From Rhododendron vialii (Eukaryota > Streptophyta > Magnoliopsida > Ericales > Ericaceae): DNA of 64,000 bases. The stretch lies in assembly GCF_030253575.1 (NCBI RefSeq), contig NC_080559.1:35716501-35780500 (forward strand), read 5' to 3'. The notes below the pieces were generated by a model, which saw only the letters and a program-made list of their open reading frames with translations, did no database searches and was not told the DNA's origin. Below, one piece after another: positions 1 to 13,384 of this stretch. The translations under genes and the position numbers were made by a program. How positions within the stretch are numbered: the first letter of the stretch is position 1; the number at the start of each line of letters is the position of its first letter.

Positions 1-199
1 CGAAACAAACGTGAGAAAAACGAACTGAAGACTTTTCAACAACCAAAAGAGAGAAGCTAATTAAGGTGCTCTTAATTTTGTTCCCTTAGCTAAGTAGTAA
101 AATGGAATCCGAAACTGGGTTTGGATATACATAGCGACAGACCACGGTAGTAGTAAACTAACAAAATGGAAATGGTGAAGAAAAGTGTACGTACGTTAC

Positions 200-1841
200 C
201 TTCATTCGGGGCCGTCGATCAGCGTTGACTTTCCGGACCTGGTATCTAATCTTCTTAGAGAAGAGGCGCGTACGTCGCTTCTCCTTGTAGCGCAACACGC
301 TAGCCTCTCTCACCCCTCCGTTCTCCGAGAACAAGTCTATCTCACCCAACCTAGCCTGCATGCCCATGAAAAAAAAAAAACCCCACAAATTAAGCAAAGA
401 GCTAATTATTCAGTATTCCGCAACACAGATTGAAGATGAATTCCCCAATAAAAAAAACTCCCTTATTTTCCTCACCAAGGTCAATCCAAGATTGGCCATA
501 AATATAGAAGAAGAATCCATAAGCAAGTAAACAAGTTCCTTATAAAATAATGTGACAAGTTACAATAAATCAACATAAGTTGAGTATTAAATAACCCACC
601 AAAAGGGGAAAGATATTTTGTTAGAAACAACTTTCAGATGATACAGTACAAAAACTCCAATCAAGGGGCGCGTGCAAAAGACGCGCTGTTCAACAACTTA
701 ATTTGCAACTGCCTACACTACACTAACTAAAATAACAGAATTTGAGCCAAACAGGGGTTTAACTTAAAACTGCCTAGGAATTTGATTTCCTGGCGAGAGA
801 TGAGAAACATACATGGAGATCACCTCCGGGCTGCTCTTGGCCTGAAAATTCCTCGGAAAACGGGGACCCTCGATCGGACCAAGCCTTTGCAACTACGTCG
901 TAGTTTAATTTGAGAATCTTCGATTTCGGAATTGTATTCTCCTTCTGTTTGGCAATTGAATTATCATTTTCTTTGGGAATTGAATTCTCTTTGGGCGACT
1001 CAACACCCTTGATGACTTCAATTGGTTTTTCAATCTTCTTTTTCTTCTTTTCTGTTGGAGCTGCTGCTTTGTTGAGTTTAGCAGATATGTCAGTGACATT
1101 GACGGTAGGAAACCTCCACCAATCTCCTCCCTCATCAACATTTCTCAATGCTCTAACACCCCTTTTCATCCCAAACCGGAAATCGAATTTCCCACCAAAT
1201 CCCAGCCCCATTGGAAAACCATAGCAAGTACTACCTATTTGGACGCTACAACTACCACCATTGGACTCATCGACTGGCTCATTTTCCACACTCAAATTCC
1301 CCAAGATACCGTCCAGACCGCCTTCCTCAATTTCCTCGTCGAGTATCGATTCTGCATCAAAATCCTCCAGGAAATCATTTTCTACGGGAACCTGGCACGG
1401 GTTCTCATAACAATTCGCAACTCTTGGCTCGATTCGGAACCCGGGTTTTTCCTGAATCGATTGGTGGAGCAAGAAACCAGAATTGTCGAATACTCGAAAG
1501 GGTAGAAGCAAGTCCGGGGAATCAGCACTGGTCAAGAATGTGTCAAGCACTGTCTTGGTGTTGAACTTGGAATTCTTTGTGAGGTGCTTGGCAGGGAAAA
1601 TTTTGGGGTAGGCTGTGGAAAGGAGGGCTGCAGCCTCATTGTAGGTTTGGTTTGGGCGTTTCCGAGGGGTCCGAGGTTTTCGGGTTGAGATTGCCAGAGG
1701 GGAGTTGCTAGACTCTGAGAGGGTTGTTGAAGATGGAGAAGATGAATGCGTGGTTATGGTGGAAGATGAGGAGGGAGACTTAACTACTATTTCAAGGTCG
1801 AATCCGTATGGCCGACAGCCTCCGGTTAAACAAGAAGACAT
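200..1841 (-). CDS. CIA2: CIA2-like CCT-domain protein, partial (3' end off window)
   Basis: This gene encodes a nuclear regulator of the CIA2 (CHLOROPLAST IMPORT APPARATUS 2) type, known in Arabidopsis to raise expression of chloroplast import and plastid ribosome genes. Exon 1 is 813-1841 (343 codons). It begins [19 protein letters not shown] and contains the conserved block [20 protein letters not shown] near residues 55-75. Its donor is gtatgt directly after a CAT codon. Exon 2 is 200-355 (52 codons), with a tgcag acceptor and a gtaacg donor. It carries most of the CCT domain ([20 protein letters not shown], then [17 protein letters not shown]). Both junctions are phase 0. The family normally continues with GRF(V)RR in another exon, not visible in bases 1-199, so the 3' end lies off the left edge. 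CIA2 and its paralogue CIL cannot be separated here. Family call very sure; gene symbol fairly sure. Confidence 0.93.
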
Positions 1842-2870
1842 TTTTAGATGTAAATTGAAACAAGATTGAGGTTATTCAATCCAAGAAAAGAAGCTACCGA
1901 AATTTAGGCAACAACTGTGACATCAAAAACAGAATAAAATCTTGGAATTTGATGAAAAAAACCAAATTCAGTTCTTTGGCATCAAAAGTTGGTGATGGAG
2001 ATTCCAAGAATGCCAAGGACCAAGTTCAGAATTGCCAAGACAATTTCCAAAATTTGAGGTTGTGAGGTGGTTGTGGAACAGAGAAGAGAATTCCTAAATC
2101 TGAATAGAAAAACCCTAAACCCAAGAAGTAGTATCCTACCAAAAAAGTGAGCTTTTGTAATAAACTAAAATGAAAAAAGCCAAAACAACCAGAAACCCTT
2201 CCAAAAAGGCAAAAACCCTTTAAAAAAGGACCCTTTTAAGAACCCTTGAGAAAAAACTACCAGAAACCTACAAAGCCCATCATTTTTTCATCGAAAAATG
2301 CAACTAGAAATCATAGTTTTGTGAAAACTATATTTTCAGCTGTATGAGGTAGGAGGATGAAGAAATATCTCGTGCAGAACATATATCCTCTGCTGAAGTA
2401 CGGAAAAAACAGAGTACCTTACAAAAGACCTAGAGAAACTCACCAAGAGCAAGGCTAATGAAATGGATGCACAAAACCCAAAATTGAAGCCTATAAACGA
2501 AATGGGTTTAGCCAAAGGGATTAAGAAATATATCAAAATAGAAAATTTGCCAGTAATGGAATGGAAGACTCCAGTGGGAGCACTGAGCAGTACTCTCTAG
2601 AATAGAAACAGAGAGACGAGGAGAGAGAGGAGGGATTAATTTATGCACAGAATGTCACGGACTATAAGAGGAAAAGATCTTTTGGGAGATCTGTAGAAAT
2701 AGCAGAACCCACCTCTATATCTCTCACTCTCACTCTCACTCTTGTAGAATGGACGGAGGAGGAGATGCACGATGGAGATGAAACAGGGGAAACGACACTC
2801 TCACTCTGGACCACCCACTCTCTCTCTCCAATTTGCGTCTGTGTTTAAACTTTAGCAGTACAAATGTCCA
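1842..2870 (-). promoter_or_regulatory. 5' leader and promoter region of CIA2-like gene
   Basis: This stretch lies upstream of the CIA2 start codon. On the gene strand it is rich in short GA runs, around 2580-2640 and 2715-2830, typical of plant 5' leaders and core promoters. No convincing TATA box, conserved upstream ORF or splice pair was identified, so the transcription start is not placed. The assignment is positional. Confidence 0.35.
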
Positions 2871-5780
2871 ATTATCCCAAGTAGTTCAATTACTAAACTA
2901 GCCCCACGCTTGAACTTTCTTACTAGTGGAGTATTACATTTTCTTGTTTTCCATCATGCTTTCTTTCTTGTAATTACTACATTCGAAAGAGTGTAAGAAA
3001 TACTCCTTTGATAGTTGACTATGTTCCAGTTACATCAACTGCCATATTTGTTAAATTAAACCCATTTACATATTATAAAAAGCTTTTTGTTATGTTAATA
3101 GGTCTTCAATTATCTTCTTCTTTTTTTCATATTGTAAATTGTGATACGACTTAAAACCTGGTATGCAAAATTTTAGGTTATCTTGTAATTTTTTCTTTTT
3201 TGGCAAAATAATAAACTCACGGTTAGACCTTTAATTCTACTTTTAAAATTAGTGTTTAATGGCTTAAAACCAAGATAAATAAGATATTCAGAACCTTTTT
3301 GTACTGGATAGACCATTGGTTAAGAGTAAACCTAAAGCTACTTTATCCCTCTAACTCAAAAGTTTTGTGCTTTCAACCATATTTTGTGTTAATTCGTGTT
3401 AGAGACAATATTTTGTGTTAAGTCATATTAGAGCTAAAAAGCATATTTCCAAAGGAGTTTAACAACTTCAATTTCAAAATGGGGGCAGTTTGGTAACTTG
3501 GAAGTACCTAATCGTACTAATGGGCAAGCATGGATATCCTGACTGGAGTTGATCCAAGTATGTCGCCCAGACACCTGCAAAGTTTTCATGGGAAAGTTTC
3601 TTATCTGATGACATGGCAACAAATCATTGGGTGTTTGGATATTAGGGCTGACGTGGACTGTCCTTTATTGGTTGGCGGATTTTCACGTGTATCTAGAAAG
3701 AGGAAAAACAATGGGATATATATCTCGATCTATAGAATATGTAGATAGATGCAATGATTTGAGGCTTTTTGGTATTTTGTGGGGCTTTTTGTGTGGCAGA
3801 TGATTATCATACGTTGGGCTCTTTCGGTTCAATGGCTTGTGATTAGTACTGATTGCTGATTAGACTAACCCAATTGTCTTTTTGGTTTTTGCTCAATACT
3901 CCCCATGGTTCCAACTTTTGTTTCTCCTAACCCCATATCTCTCTTTTATCCAGGCTTGTACTAATGTACTTTGTATTGGAATTGGCATATACATCGAGGT
4001 AAACTACTGAGCGCTACCAAGAAAAATCATGTTACATGCACAATATATTATTTGTTGATAGATTGTATGACTAAATTGTTGAACTGTTAAAATAAATGAT
4101 TCGATAATATTTTTGACAAATGAAGTTTCATCTTTAGATCGATGTAATGCATAAGACTTTATTAGATCACAAATATCAAAAAAAACACTTGGGTAGCAAA
4201 ATTTTCACTGAGTGACGAGGGAAACGAGAGAGGAGACGGATTGTTATCCAACTAGGATTATATTATATGCTTATGATTTAGGCGTCCAGTGTATATTTAA
4301 AAAAATTGCCAATTAGAAAGTAGCATCATCAACCCCTTTGGAAATTGTTGTAGCCGATTGGACTTATATCTATAGTCCCGTGAAATGACAAGTGTCTCAA
4401 TTTGATGTGGTTTTTTTAAGCAGCCATTTTGGGATGAGATCTTTTTAAAATCACAAGAAGAAGAAATTTTAAACAAATGAGGAGAGAAAAGTATTTTCTG
4501 CAATTGCAGGGTAAGTTTCATAAATGTTGTGTGCTCATCATTTTATCGGCTTGTGCATTCATGACCTATCTAGTGTTTTCAAATTTGTAGGAATCTAAGG
4601 TTCCTTTCCTCAGATATTATTTCAAAATCTTCTACATTTCTAACACAAATTTATTTACTCCATCAACAACAACAACAAAAATATAAAAAGAAAAGAGGAG
4701 AGATATTTGCTTTTTTGGCACTTTGCTAAATATCTAAGCTTGTTTTTTAAGTTGTTTTTCCCTCTCAGCTCTGAGGTTTATATGGCCTTCCAATAGTGTA
4801 GGCAATATTCTACATCATGGATGCTCTAACCACACCTATATTGTAGTCTTAAACGATTTTGAATAAGTAATTATTGATTCGTACATCCAACAAAGTAAGA
4901 AAACTGAGACACGGTCAGAATTTTTGTAAAGACGGTTCAATGTAGTTAAAAACTACTCTTAGCGGTTTATTATGTTAGGTTAACATGTCTCAGCCTTCAA
5001 CACATCTCGATGCAGCTTGTATCCAAACCATTACAATTACGCTCAAGTATCTATAAATTCTAAATTTTTGGGCGTGCATGGAACACAAAGTATGTTCATA
5101 CACTAATTTAAGGCCTATATGGCGATTGTATGAATAGCAAGCAGAGGATAGCAATTTGGAAGAATAAACAGAGGAGTTTATCCAACAAGGCCATTACTAC
5201 CTGTTTTGACCACAAGCATGTCCCTTAATTATAGTCACAACTTACAATACTATACCTTATCTTCAAGAGGATGAGTTGGGAATTTCCTTGCCAATCAAAT
5301 TGGATAAACGCAACCACAGATTTCATTATACATGTGAATTTCACAGCTTACTGCACTCATAATTGGTGCCCACGTCCAGTACTGCAGAAAAACCACTGCT
5401 CTTACCACTCTAATACCTGGTCAGGAAGCAGAGTACCTATCCACCATGGACCAGTTTTTACAGTCGTCACTTAATTGATTGCAAATGTATTCAGTTCCCA
5501 CGGGAAAAACCCGACTCATCCGATATCTAAAGCTTGTGAGTAATTGAAGACAAGAATTTTTTGCAAAAACAATTCTAAGTAATCTGCCCCAGAACTAGGT
5601 CTGTCAATGGACCGATCTGATCCAAATCCGGAATCGCTCAAAGCCGATTCGAATCCGAATTCGGTAAATCCAACTTCAGTAATTCGAATCCAATCCGAAT
5701 TTCTCAATTATATAGACTTTAGCATATAAACCCCAAAAATAGGGGGAAAAAATACAAAACTTTTAACTGCTGCTCTTACA
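2871..5780. other. Intergenic region, no gene seen
   Basis: AT-rich sequence between the CIA2-like promoter and the end of the helicase relic. No reading frame here resembles a known protein, and the short frames lack splice context. Around 5600-5710 there is a run of CCGAAT/ATTCGG-type motifs beginning GTCAATGGACCGATC, which resembles the degenerate ends of hAT-like elements, but no boundaries could be set. Confidence 0.4.
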
Positions 5781-6345
5781 TCATCTTTTCTTTGACTTCT
5801 TAAATGCTTTTTCTTTCAAATATCTCTCAACTTCTTCCTCACCCTCATCTCCTCCTCTTTTCTTCTTCTTGCCACCTGTTTCTTCTTTGATTTTCTACAG
5901 AAGTTTGCAAAAAGGAGAAAGAACTTAAACGAAGAGATTAATACATATAAAACATTTCACAGGGACAATAGTGATAAGCAACAATGAACAAGTTACATCA
6001 TGGTTCTTCCACAATGCGAAAAAGTTAAAACAACTACTAAAGACTACATAAGCAATGGGGATCTTTAATAAGCGCTTTCGGGAAAATGGGAAAGAGAACA
6101 ACTTTCACAACCTAGGGACATTATGCGCTAGTGACAAATTTTGTTCTACGATTGATTAACCACCTACAAATAGTCAATAGTTATTCCTTTTTTTTACAAC
6201 GTCTACAAAATACTTAAATGATTGACAGAAGCATACATTTATAGTGGTACCCATAGAAACAACTAGGCACATATTTACCGCTCTCAAGGCACTTAAGCTC
6301 CTAAGGTATTTTCAAAAAGGAGGCTTCCGCACTCTCGCTGGGACT

Positions 6346-6908
6346 TGGGGCTGCCATGGAACCGAGCCATTGGCGGACTGTTCAAGGTTTGACTCAATAA
6401 AGGCTTGTTCGAGTTTGGTTCGCATATTAAATGAACCGTAAGCCTCAATTTTAGGCTCGTTTAGTAAATGAACCAAGTCTGAACCTAATATTATTCAGCT
6501 CGATTAGGCTCGCGAACCTAGAGTTGCGCGTACAATCAGAGTTTCATGTATAATTGAATACGTAGAGACTTATATAACTTGTGATATGTATAAACTTATA
6601 TATGGACGTAATGAAAATCTAACGACTAGTATATCTACTATAAACCACTGTATGCATATTTTTAAAAAGGTTTGTACGCCTATGAACTTATTTATGTGCA
6701 TAAATAAAAATTTATTTGCAGCTCTAGACACGCATGCAAGCATAAATATATGATTTCTTTGGCTTGTTAAGGCTTGTGAACAAGCTAGACTCAAGCCTAG
6801 GCCACCTCGGATCGTCAAATTTTCACTGGGCTCGAGTTTGTTGAAACCTTAACCAACAAACCTGAACATTTTGAAGCCCAGCTTGATTCGGCTTCATTTG
6901 CAGCCCTA
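6346..6908. repeat. hAT-like non-autonomous element in helicase relic intron
   Basis: The ends form imperfect inverted repeats, GGGGCTGCCATGGAACCGAG on the left and, reverse-complemented, AGGGCTGCAAATGAAGCCGA on the right. The interior is built of GGCTCG/CGAGCC and GGCTTG motifs, as in the widespread plant hAT-type MITEs. No transposase frame is present and no clear target duplication was seen. Confidence 0.5.
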
Positions 6909-8331
6909 CCCTCAGAGGTGGCATCGATTCCAGAACACGAGTACTTCCATATGATCGTTAATGATAATAAGTTAATAACCCATATTTCATTATGTTTATG
7001 GTGCTAACTTGGGGCCAACCAACCATCACACCAATTGGCTCTGACTATCTCATTCTGGATTCCAGAACCTGACTCATCATCCTTGTTTGGGCTACAGAGC
7101 AGAACCCAGCACATTTTAGCTTCCACATAACCTTTTAGGCTGCTTTTGCGAGATGACTAAACAACATCGTCAAAGCTGCTCCCTCTGGTTCATATTCTCT
7201 TGGTTGAGTCCTTGGAGCTCATCCTCTAGATGGTGCATAGCTCTTCCTCCGCTACCAGGTGAGTTAGAAAGGGCAGTGGGTAAGGCATTCATGCCCAACC
7301 AAGCATGGGGCCAATAAATCCCATGCCAAACACACTTACCCCATAAGGGCTTATTCTGGCAACAAGTACTCAGTTGAATAATTCTACCAAATAAGTGCAG
7401 AATGCTAGAAAATCTTACAGCGGACATTACTTGCTAGAAGAGAAAGTTCTTTCTACGAGTAGCAGATAAAAACTTCTTAGAAGCTTCATTTTTCTATTTT
7501 CTCCTTGATTATCTTAGCATTTGATGACAGTGCATCTGGATTGGGTAGGGTTTGGTGGGTTTGCTGGTGACGGCGATGAAATCGGGGTGCCTATAAAATT
7601 GATCTGAAATGGGGTATCCTCATTCGTTTCTCACTAAATCAGTTCACTGGACAAGGCACATGGCTAACTTCAGCGTGTGGTGACTACCAAAAAGGGGTGT
7701 TCACAATAGAAAGAGATGTAATCATCACAGGCAGTCCTTTATATCAAGAATCAGACGTTATCCGGAAACTAATCGGGGGTGGATCAGAGACCAATGCCAT
7801 CATATTTTAAAACGATTTTCAACTAGCATGCTTAGTATGCTGATGGAACTAATGAATCACCGATGCATGAAATCCAACTGACTAGGTTCTGGCTTCATCC
7901 TGAAGTCCCATTTTATCCCTCAAAACTCCTACACAGAAAATCAGTTCCAAGGCACCTAAAGACGATGAATGTCAGAACAAAAGGCCAACAAGAGAACTTT
8001 ACAATACAACCAAAGCTGGTAAATGGCCACCTGAGACAATTATAAATAAAACTTCGTCAATTACCTAGCCAAAAGCACCGCAATCGAGCAGGTCCCAAAT
8101 CCAAATTGCTACAACACGTGTTCTAAGTCCAGGTCATTAATTAGTAGACAAGCTAACTGCAGACGAAAACAGCAAAGAACTTCATACCATTTCGGATATT
8201 CTTTTGGCCTCTGAGACGCGCTCCAACAGCAGCAGAGCTTCTTCTTCTTGAGCTGGAAACAAAGGTATCTGCTTCTCTGAAAGACAAAAACAATGCTAGT
8301 CTTAAGAAGACTTGCCCATGGATTAACAATT

Positions 8332-8765
8332 AGGACTGTCCCTCAAAAAAACTCAAAAAATATAGAACCTTAAAACCATCCCCCGGAGTGATCGGTATGG
8401 TTTGGAGCGGTTTTATTGTAGATCAGTGTGGTCCTGGTTCACAAAATAAAGAACCAAAGGCCTTTGGTTTGATTTAAGGTTTTGACCTCAGGAGTCCATG
8501 ATTAACTATATTGCTATTCAAATGACGACACCTAATTATAATTTGATAAGTGGATGAAGGATGAAATAGGTGCAAAGGTTACAATTTAGTCAGGTTTATA
8601 ATGTGAAAATGTACACTGGACATAGAACGAGTTAGTGATGATTGGAATAGCCTTAACCGTAATACTGATAACAAACCAAACTGCATTTACGATGTGGTTT
8701 CATGGTTTCAATGCCCTGGTTAAACTTTTATGTTTCTTGAACCAGGACGAACGAATATGCTACTT
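8332..8765. repeat. Possible degenerate DNA-transposon fragment
   Basis: Intron of the helicase relic containing repeated GGTTTGG/CCAAACC and GGTTC/GAACC motifs (for example near 8395-8410, 8440-8475 and 8675-8755), the pattern of degenerate hAT-like plant elements. Boundaries and target duplications are not clear. Confidence 0.25.
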
Positions 8766-8930
8766 CATCTGAATTGTGAACCCCTCTTAAGATAACGACT
8801 GTAACATGTGTTGCCTACCCATATGCTTCTCTATCTGCAAGAACCATACGACCTCAATTGGACTGATAAGTGAGATTGCAACACCAGTTCGCCCTGCCCG
8901 AGCAGTTCTTCCAACACGATGTATGTAAAC

Positions 8931-10770
8931 CTACAGGACGTTTCATAAATGGCAATAATAAGAATCTTAAACAACTGTGATGACTAACTTAGACAATGCA
9001 CCCAAATAAAAACATGAGAACAAACAGAAAACTTTCTACCAAAACAGAACACTGTTGCACTCGGTCAGATCTAATTTTGAAATGAACTCTAGACTAATAT
9101 GGCGATCAAGTATATTAGGTGGTACTTACTGGAAAATAAAAGATTGCTCTTCGGTGGAGAAAGGCATAATGAATGTATACAAAACAGGGGAAATTGCATT
9201 TCAGTGGAATAAGGGGCAAGGAATTGTGAAGTCATGGAGTGGTTTTCATGAAATTTCTCCTGGCATGGGAAGAAAATTAATAATTGCGCAAACATGGAAT
9301 CGGGTACGTGAAAAGACAAATATACCCCATTGTAAGTCTAAATCATACTTTTTGTTTTGTGAAAGGTATAGATTGCTCCCTAAATAAAAAATTATTGCAC
9401 CCTATATTAGGAAGCCTTGCACTGTGTATGGAAATATATTGCACAAAAACCCTCCTCTGACGTAGACATATGCATCAAGTCTCCCCCTCATTTCTTCCAT
9501 TGAGGGGTTAAAATCATGGTCCACAAAAGAAACCTAAAACTAGATAATTGGAATGCAACCACCATGCATAAGAGAATGTTGGGTACTTTTGGCATGCAAA
9601 ATTATGTCTCCCTCACATATTGCAAAAAGACCACAACAAAGCTACATGACATATACCAAAATGGAAAACATACTGCATTTGGCACATTTCGCAGCCATAC
9701 CAAGTTGGAAATCACGAAAGAAAGAGGAAAATCAGAAATCCACATCAAGAAAAAAACATCTTCCCGTATTTCAAAGTACGAAGAGAAAATCCTTTGGTAT
9801 TGGACATATGATCCTCGAGCCGACCAGAAGTTGACACCTACAAAGATGCACAAAAAGTAAGTTGATACAAAGAATGAAAATCGGGAGTCAACAAGATGAA
9901 ATAGAAGACAACCTATGTTACAAACTACCATGATAAAGCCAGCACATTTGCAAACAAAGTGAGAAAAGGCATCAACAAATCAGAGAACGAAACTTATCCA
10001 ATGGATGATTTGTCACAATATGACCATGTCAACTAGCATTTGTAGGTACATGTAACATAATACAAAGGGACCCAGTCACCCAAGCCATGCCACCATCTCT
10101 ATGGTATCCTACAGCATGGCCTGCTTCACGTCCCTGCTTCATAAGGGCCCACACCATAGCCCTTGCTCTGACTTCATCTCTAAAAGGGTGTCCACAGTGG
10201 TAAGCGCAGGCTAGGAAGCACCGCAACAACTATTTGTCTCATAGCCCCGCGGTATGAGGCCCAAAGCTCCACAAAAACCCATGTTCATGAGGCATGACTC
10301 TAGCTTCGCATCACATTGCAACCTTAGGAATTAGCTGCTTGGAGGCTAAAGAGGAACATGCGCATGAAGCGTTGTACCCATGGTACATTGCGTGAAGACA
10401 TCTGCAATACTCTCTCTCTCACACACACACGCACAGAGTGTACAATATGAACATCAACACACCTAAGTGGTCATTGTTATCCGTGTCTGACACGCCAGGG
10501 ACACGGGTAAAATTTAACAGGTGACACGATCCTTTCACTGACTTCCCCATGCAGTTCTTCTGAATTTTGGATAGTATGGAAGATCCTCTGTTTTCGATTA
10601 TCTAGTTTGTTCACTGACTTATTATTTCCATTACATTTTCGAAATAGGGTCTAAGTTGATAGCTTATAAGAAGGCAATTCATAGTTTAGATGCTTAGGCT
10701 TAGTCAGAATAATAAGGAATAATCGATTGAGTTCGTGGATTTACCTAGATCAGGTTATAGATTTGGGTAA
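8931..10770. other. Long intron-equivalent stretch of helicase relic, no exon seen
   Basis: This is where part of the missing helicase core would be expected. Read on the minus strand it shows no VATPGR, DEAD, SAT or ARGLD coding motif. It contains a short CT/CA microsatellite near 10409-10431 and open frames of no recognised similarity. The first copy of a GTTATCC/GGGACACG motif pair lies near 10477-10506, and a related inverted copy lies near 12622-12650, possibly an outer transposon boundary. Confidence 0.35.
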
Positions 10771-12210
10771 ATTATACTTAACCCCCTCTAACTATGCCTC
10801 GTAAACTCTTTACCCCCTCTAACTTTTTTTTTTGGCACTTAACCCCATCTAACTAATGGAAATGTTCAACTGACTAACTTCCGTAACGAAGAGGAAGTAA
10901 GTACAATTTTGCCCTTCATTGAAAAACACTAGGAAACGGATGAAAACCCAGAGAAAACCCAATCCTTTGGCAAAACCCTAAATGGCGATCTGGATCGCCA
11001 CTTCAAACTCTCTCAATTGAATGACTCAATTGAAGATCAGTATCCATCGTCTACACCCCTGTCGCCGCCTCAAGCCGTACCCTTACATCCCTCAATGTTT
11101 CAAACCCAATTTCAACGGGTCGGTAGAGAAACAATGATTTAGGAAGTGCCTAGGCCCTTATTCCCTCACGGCCATGGCAACCCCGCCGCCTTCGCCTGTT
11201 TTTGTTGAGCTTGGGTGGCGGTGAAGTGAAGGTTACAGAACCGATTCTCACACCGGGCTTGATTTTGATTTTGCGGAAGTTATCTGGAGTGTCATGGATG
11301 GTGGGTGGCGTCTAGCGTAGTGTTTGAGATGCATATGGATGGTGCTTGGGTGGTGGTGTTGTTGAGATGGGGCTGCTGGTGTTGAGAGAGAGAGAGAGAG
11401 CGAGCTATTAACGGGGAAAGAGAGAGAGGGGACCGTGGGCCTCGGATCCCTCCACGGCGCATGGAAATGGCAAGAGATATTCTTTCCAATTAGTTTTAGG
11501 TTCTCTTAGAGCTTCATTGAAAGCCTTAGTGTCAAAAATTAATTAGGACCCTTTAGGATAAAATGATCAGAAAAATATGATCTTCACACCGGTTCAAATG
11601 GATTGAAAATTGGAGTACTAAATTTTTTAACCATATTTTTTAATATATGTTTACTCTTAAAAAATTAAATGCTCCAATTTTTAATCCGTTTGAACCGGTG
11701 TGAATATCTTATTTTTCTAATCATTTTATCCTAAAGGGTCCTAATTAATTTTTGGCTCTAAGGCTTTCAATAAAAGCCCTAAGAGAACTGTAAAACTAAT
11801 TGAAAATATCTCATAATATATGTTGTTGTTTCCATGCAAAAGACGCCGTGGAAGGGTCGGACAGAGGATTGAGTCCCGTTGAGATGGGGCTGCCGCTACC
11901 GGAGTATATCCGAGTCCCGTTAAGATGGGGCTACCGCTACCGGAGTATATATGTCCGTATAAATATAGTTATATGTACGTATAAATAGATGTAGAGAAGA
12001 GAAAGGGAGTTTAACAAAAAAAGAGAAGAGAAAGGGCAAGAACGTCCCAAATTTTGAGAGTAGAGGGCATGTTACCTTTTCCATCCATTTCCTAACAGAA
12101 TGGAAACAGAATCAGCATTTCCATTAGTTAGATGGGTTAAGTGCCAAAAAAGCAAATAAGAGGTGGTAAAGTGTTGGCAAGGCATAGTTAGAGGGGGTTA
12201 TCTTTGAAAC
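10771..12210. mobile_element. Long-TIR DNA transposon carrying a gene-like GC-rich insert
   Basis: The ends are inverted repeats of roughly 80-90 bp: TAACCCCCTCTAACTATGCC on the left matches the reverse complement of the right end, and the similarity continues through a shared TTTTGGCACTTAACCC block to CTAACTAATGGAAATG. Long terminal repeats suggest a MULE, but no target duplication was certain. The left interior (about 10960-11460) is GC-rich and looks like captured host sequence (AACCCTAAATGGCG, CGCCGCC blocks). A complete MITE is nested at 11474-11812. No transposase was seen. Confidence 0.6.
11474..11812. mobile_element. MITE with ~150-bp inverted arms, nested in the long-TIR element
   Basis: The two arms are almost complete reverse complements around a centre near 11640. 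GAGATATT at one end mirrors AATATCTC at the other, followed by AATTAGTTTTA, TTCTCTTAG, AATTAATTAGGACCCTTTAG and CACACCGGTT blocks on both arms. A third, single-arm relative lies at about 26595-26735. Confidence 0.75.
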
Positions 12211-12867
12211 TATGTACGTAACAATTTTATCAGCAATTCCATTTCGATTAAGTTAGGGCTGGAAAGATCAAGTAGAATCTATGATTCTAGAAAATAGCCG
12301 ATGGCTTTGCAAAACTAAATTTTTTAGCAATTTCGAAGTGGAAGACGTATTCTATAAAATACGACAATTTTCCTTCCCCCCCCTAAATATCCAAATTTTG
12401 ATACCTCATCTGAGACGCAAGCGTACATGGAGATTGGAGACACAACTTTGATTGATGGATCATCCCTTAGTTAAGTAGAAGAGTTGCTATTTTTAGTATT
12501 TTTACTTTTGAATTTAGTTAGTATTTGTTTCTACTTTGGGTGTTTGCAGATACGATATTTGTATTAATCACAAATAAAAAATATGAAAATATGCGTTTTT
12601 AATATTTTCCTGTATCCCCTGCCGTATTCGTGTCCCTGTTAATGTAGGATAACCATGCCACGAGTCCATTTTTACATCCTTGACCATGTTTAAGCAAAAC
12701 ATCCTTAGAAAGCTTCAAGTTAGACCTAATAACTTTTGACATCTCTAACAAACCTTGTCACCTCAGAATTCCCATAGTCATGCACTTAGGCAAGGTCATG
12801 TGAGCTTCCTCGTGACAAATACACCCTCACTACGGATTCATAATTCTTTACATCGTAGTCGGTGTTC

Positions 12868-13174
12868 CCTCTATATGTGCATACCAATGCTCTGAACTAT
12901 CAATGAAGGAAACATGGTAATGTGCACATAAATTGATTTGGGTCTCTAGGCCTGCCCTCTCTGATGTCATTTGCTTTGATTTGGGGGCATGGTTCTACAA
13001 CAAAACATCCTTGTAGCTCCTCGGTTCTTGGAGGTTTAGGGGGGCCACTGTTTCAGTGGTATTCTGAGAGCAGCCACTTTGTGCATATATTATCAAAGGT
13101 TAGGTCTGTCTCCAATCATCCACGCCCATACCCCCAATGATTGGGGACTAGATGGGTTATGTTATGTTGTTGTT
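12868..13174 (+). mobile_element. SINE-like retroposon with 13-bp target duplication
   Basis: The segment is flanked by a 13-bp direct repeat, GTAGTCGGTGTTC, at 12855-12867 and 13175-13187. It ends in a short GTTATGTTATGTTGTTGTTG tail like that of Au-type plant SINEs. Preceding text includes GATTGGGGACTAGATGGG, common at such 3' ends. A clear tRNA A box was not seen and the B box is weak, so the family is uncertain. Confidence 0.55.
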
Positions 13175-13384
13175 GTAGTCGGTGTTCTCTCTCTCTCCTA
13201 CAATGCTATATGGAGATTTCCGCTCCTCAACAACCCCCCTTAATACCTTGAAATGATCAAGGCAGCGCAATCGAAATGCACCTGTATGAGTGACAAGTAT
13301 AGTTTTTCTACCCTTTGAAAGAACTCCAATGAGTCAAGACAAAAATTGCATTGTACTTGTAAACCAAACGGGATACCAAACCAA

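Noticed and set aside
905-1564. Several frames of 78-117 codons overlapping CIA2 exon 1 on both strands
   Set aside because: All are shadows of the conserved CIA2 frame, with no motifs or splice support.
3530-3748. 72-codon frame in the left intergenic region
   Set aside because: No similarity, short, overlaps an opposing frame of equal length.
9055-9387. 110-codon plus-strand frame
   Set aside because: No similarity to a known family, no promoter or splice context, lies within transposon-rich relic intron.
10029-10229. 66-codon minus-strand frame considered as a missing helicase exon
   Set aside because: Its translation shows none of the DEAD-box motifs and lacks splice sites in phase.
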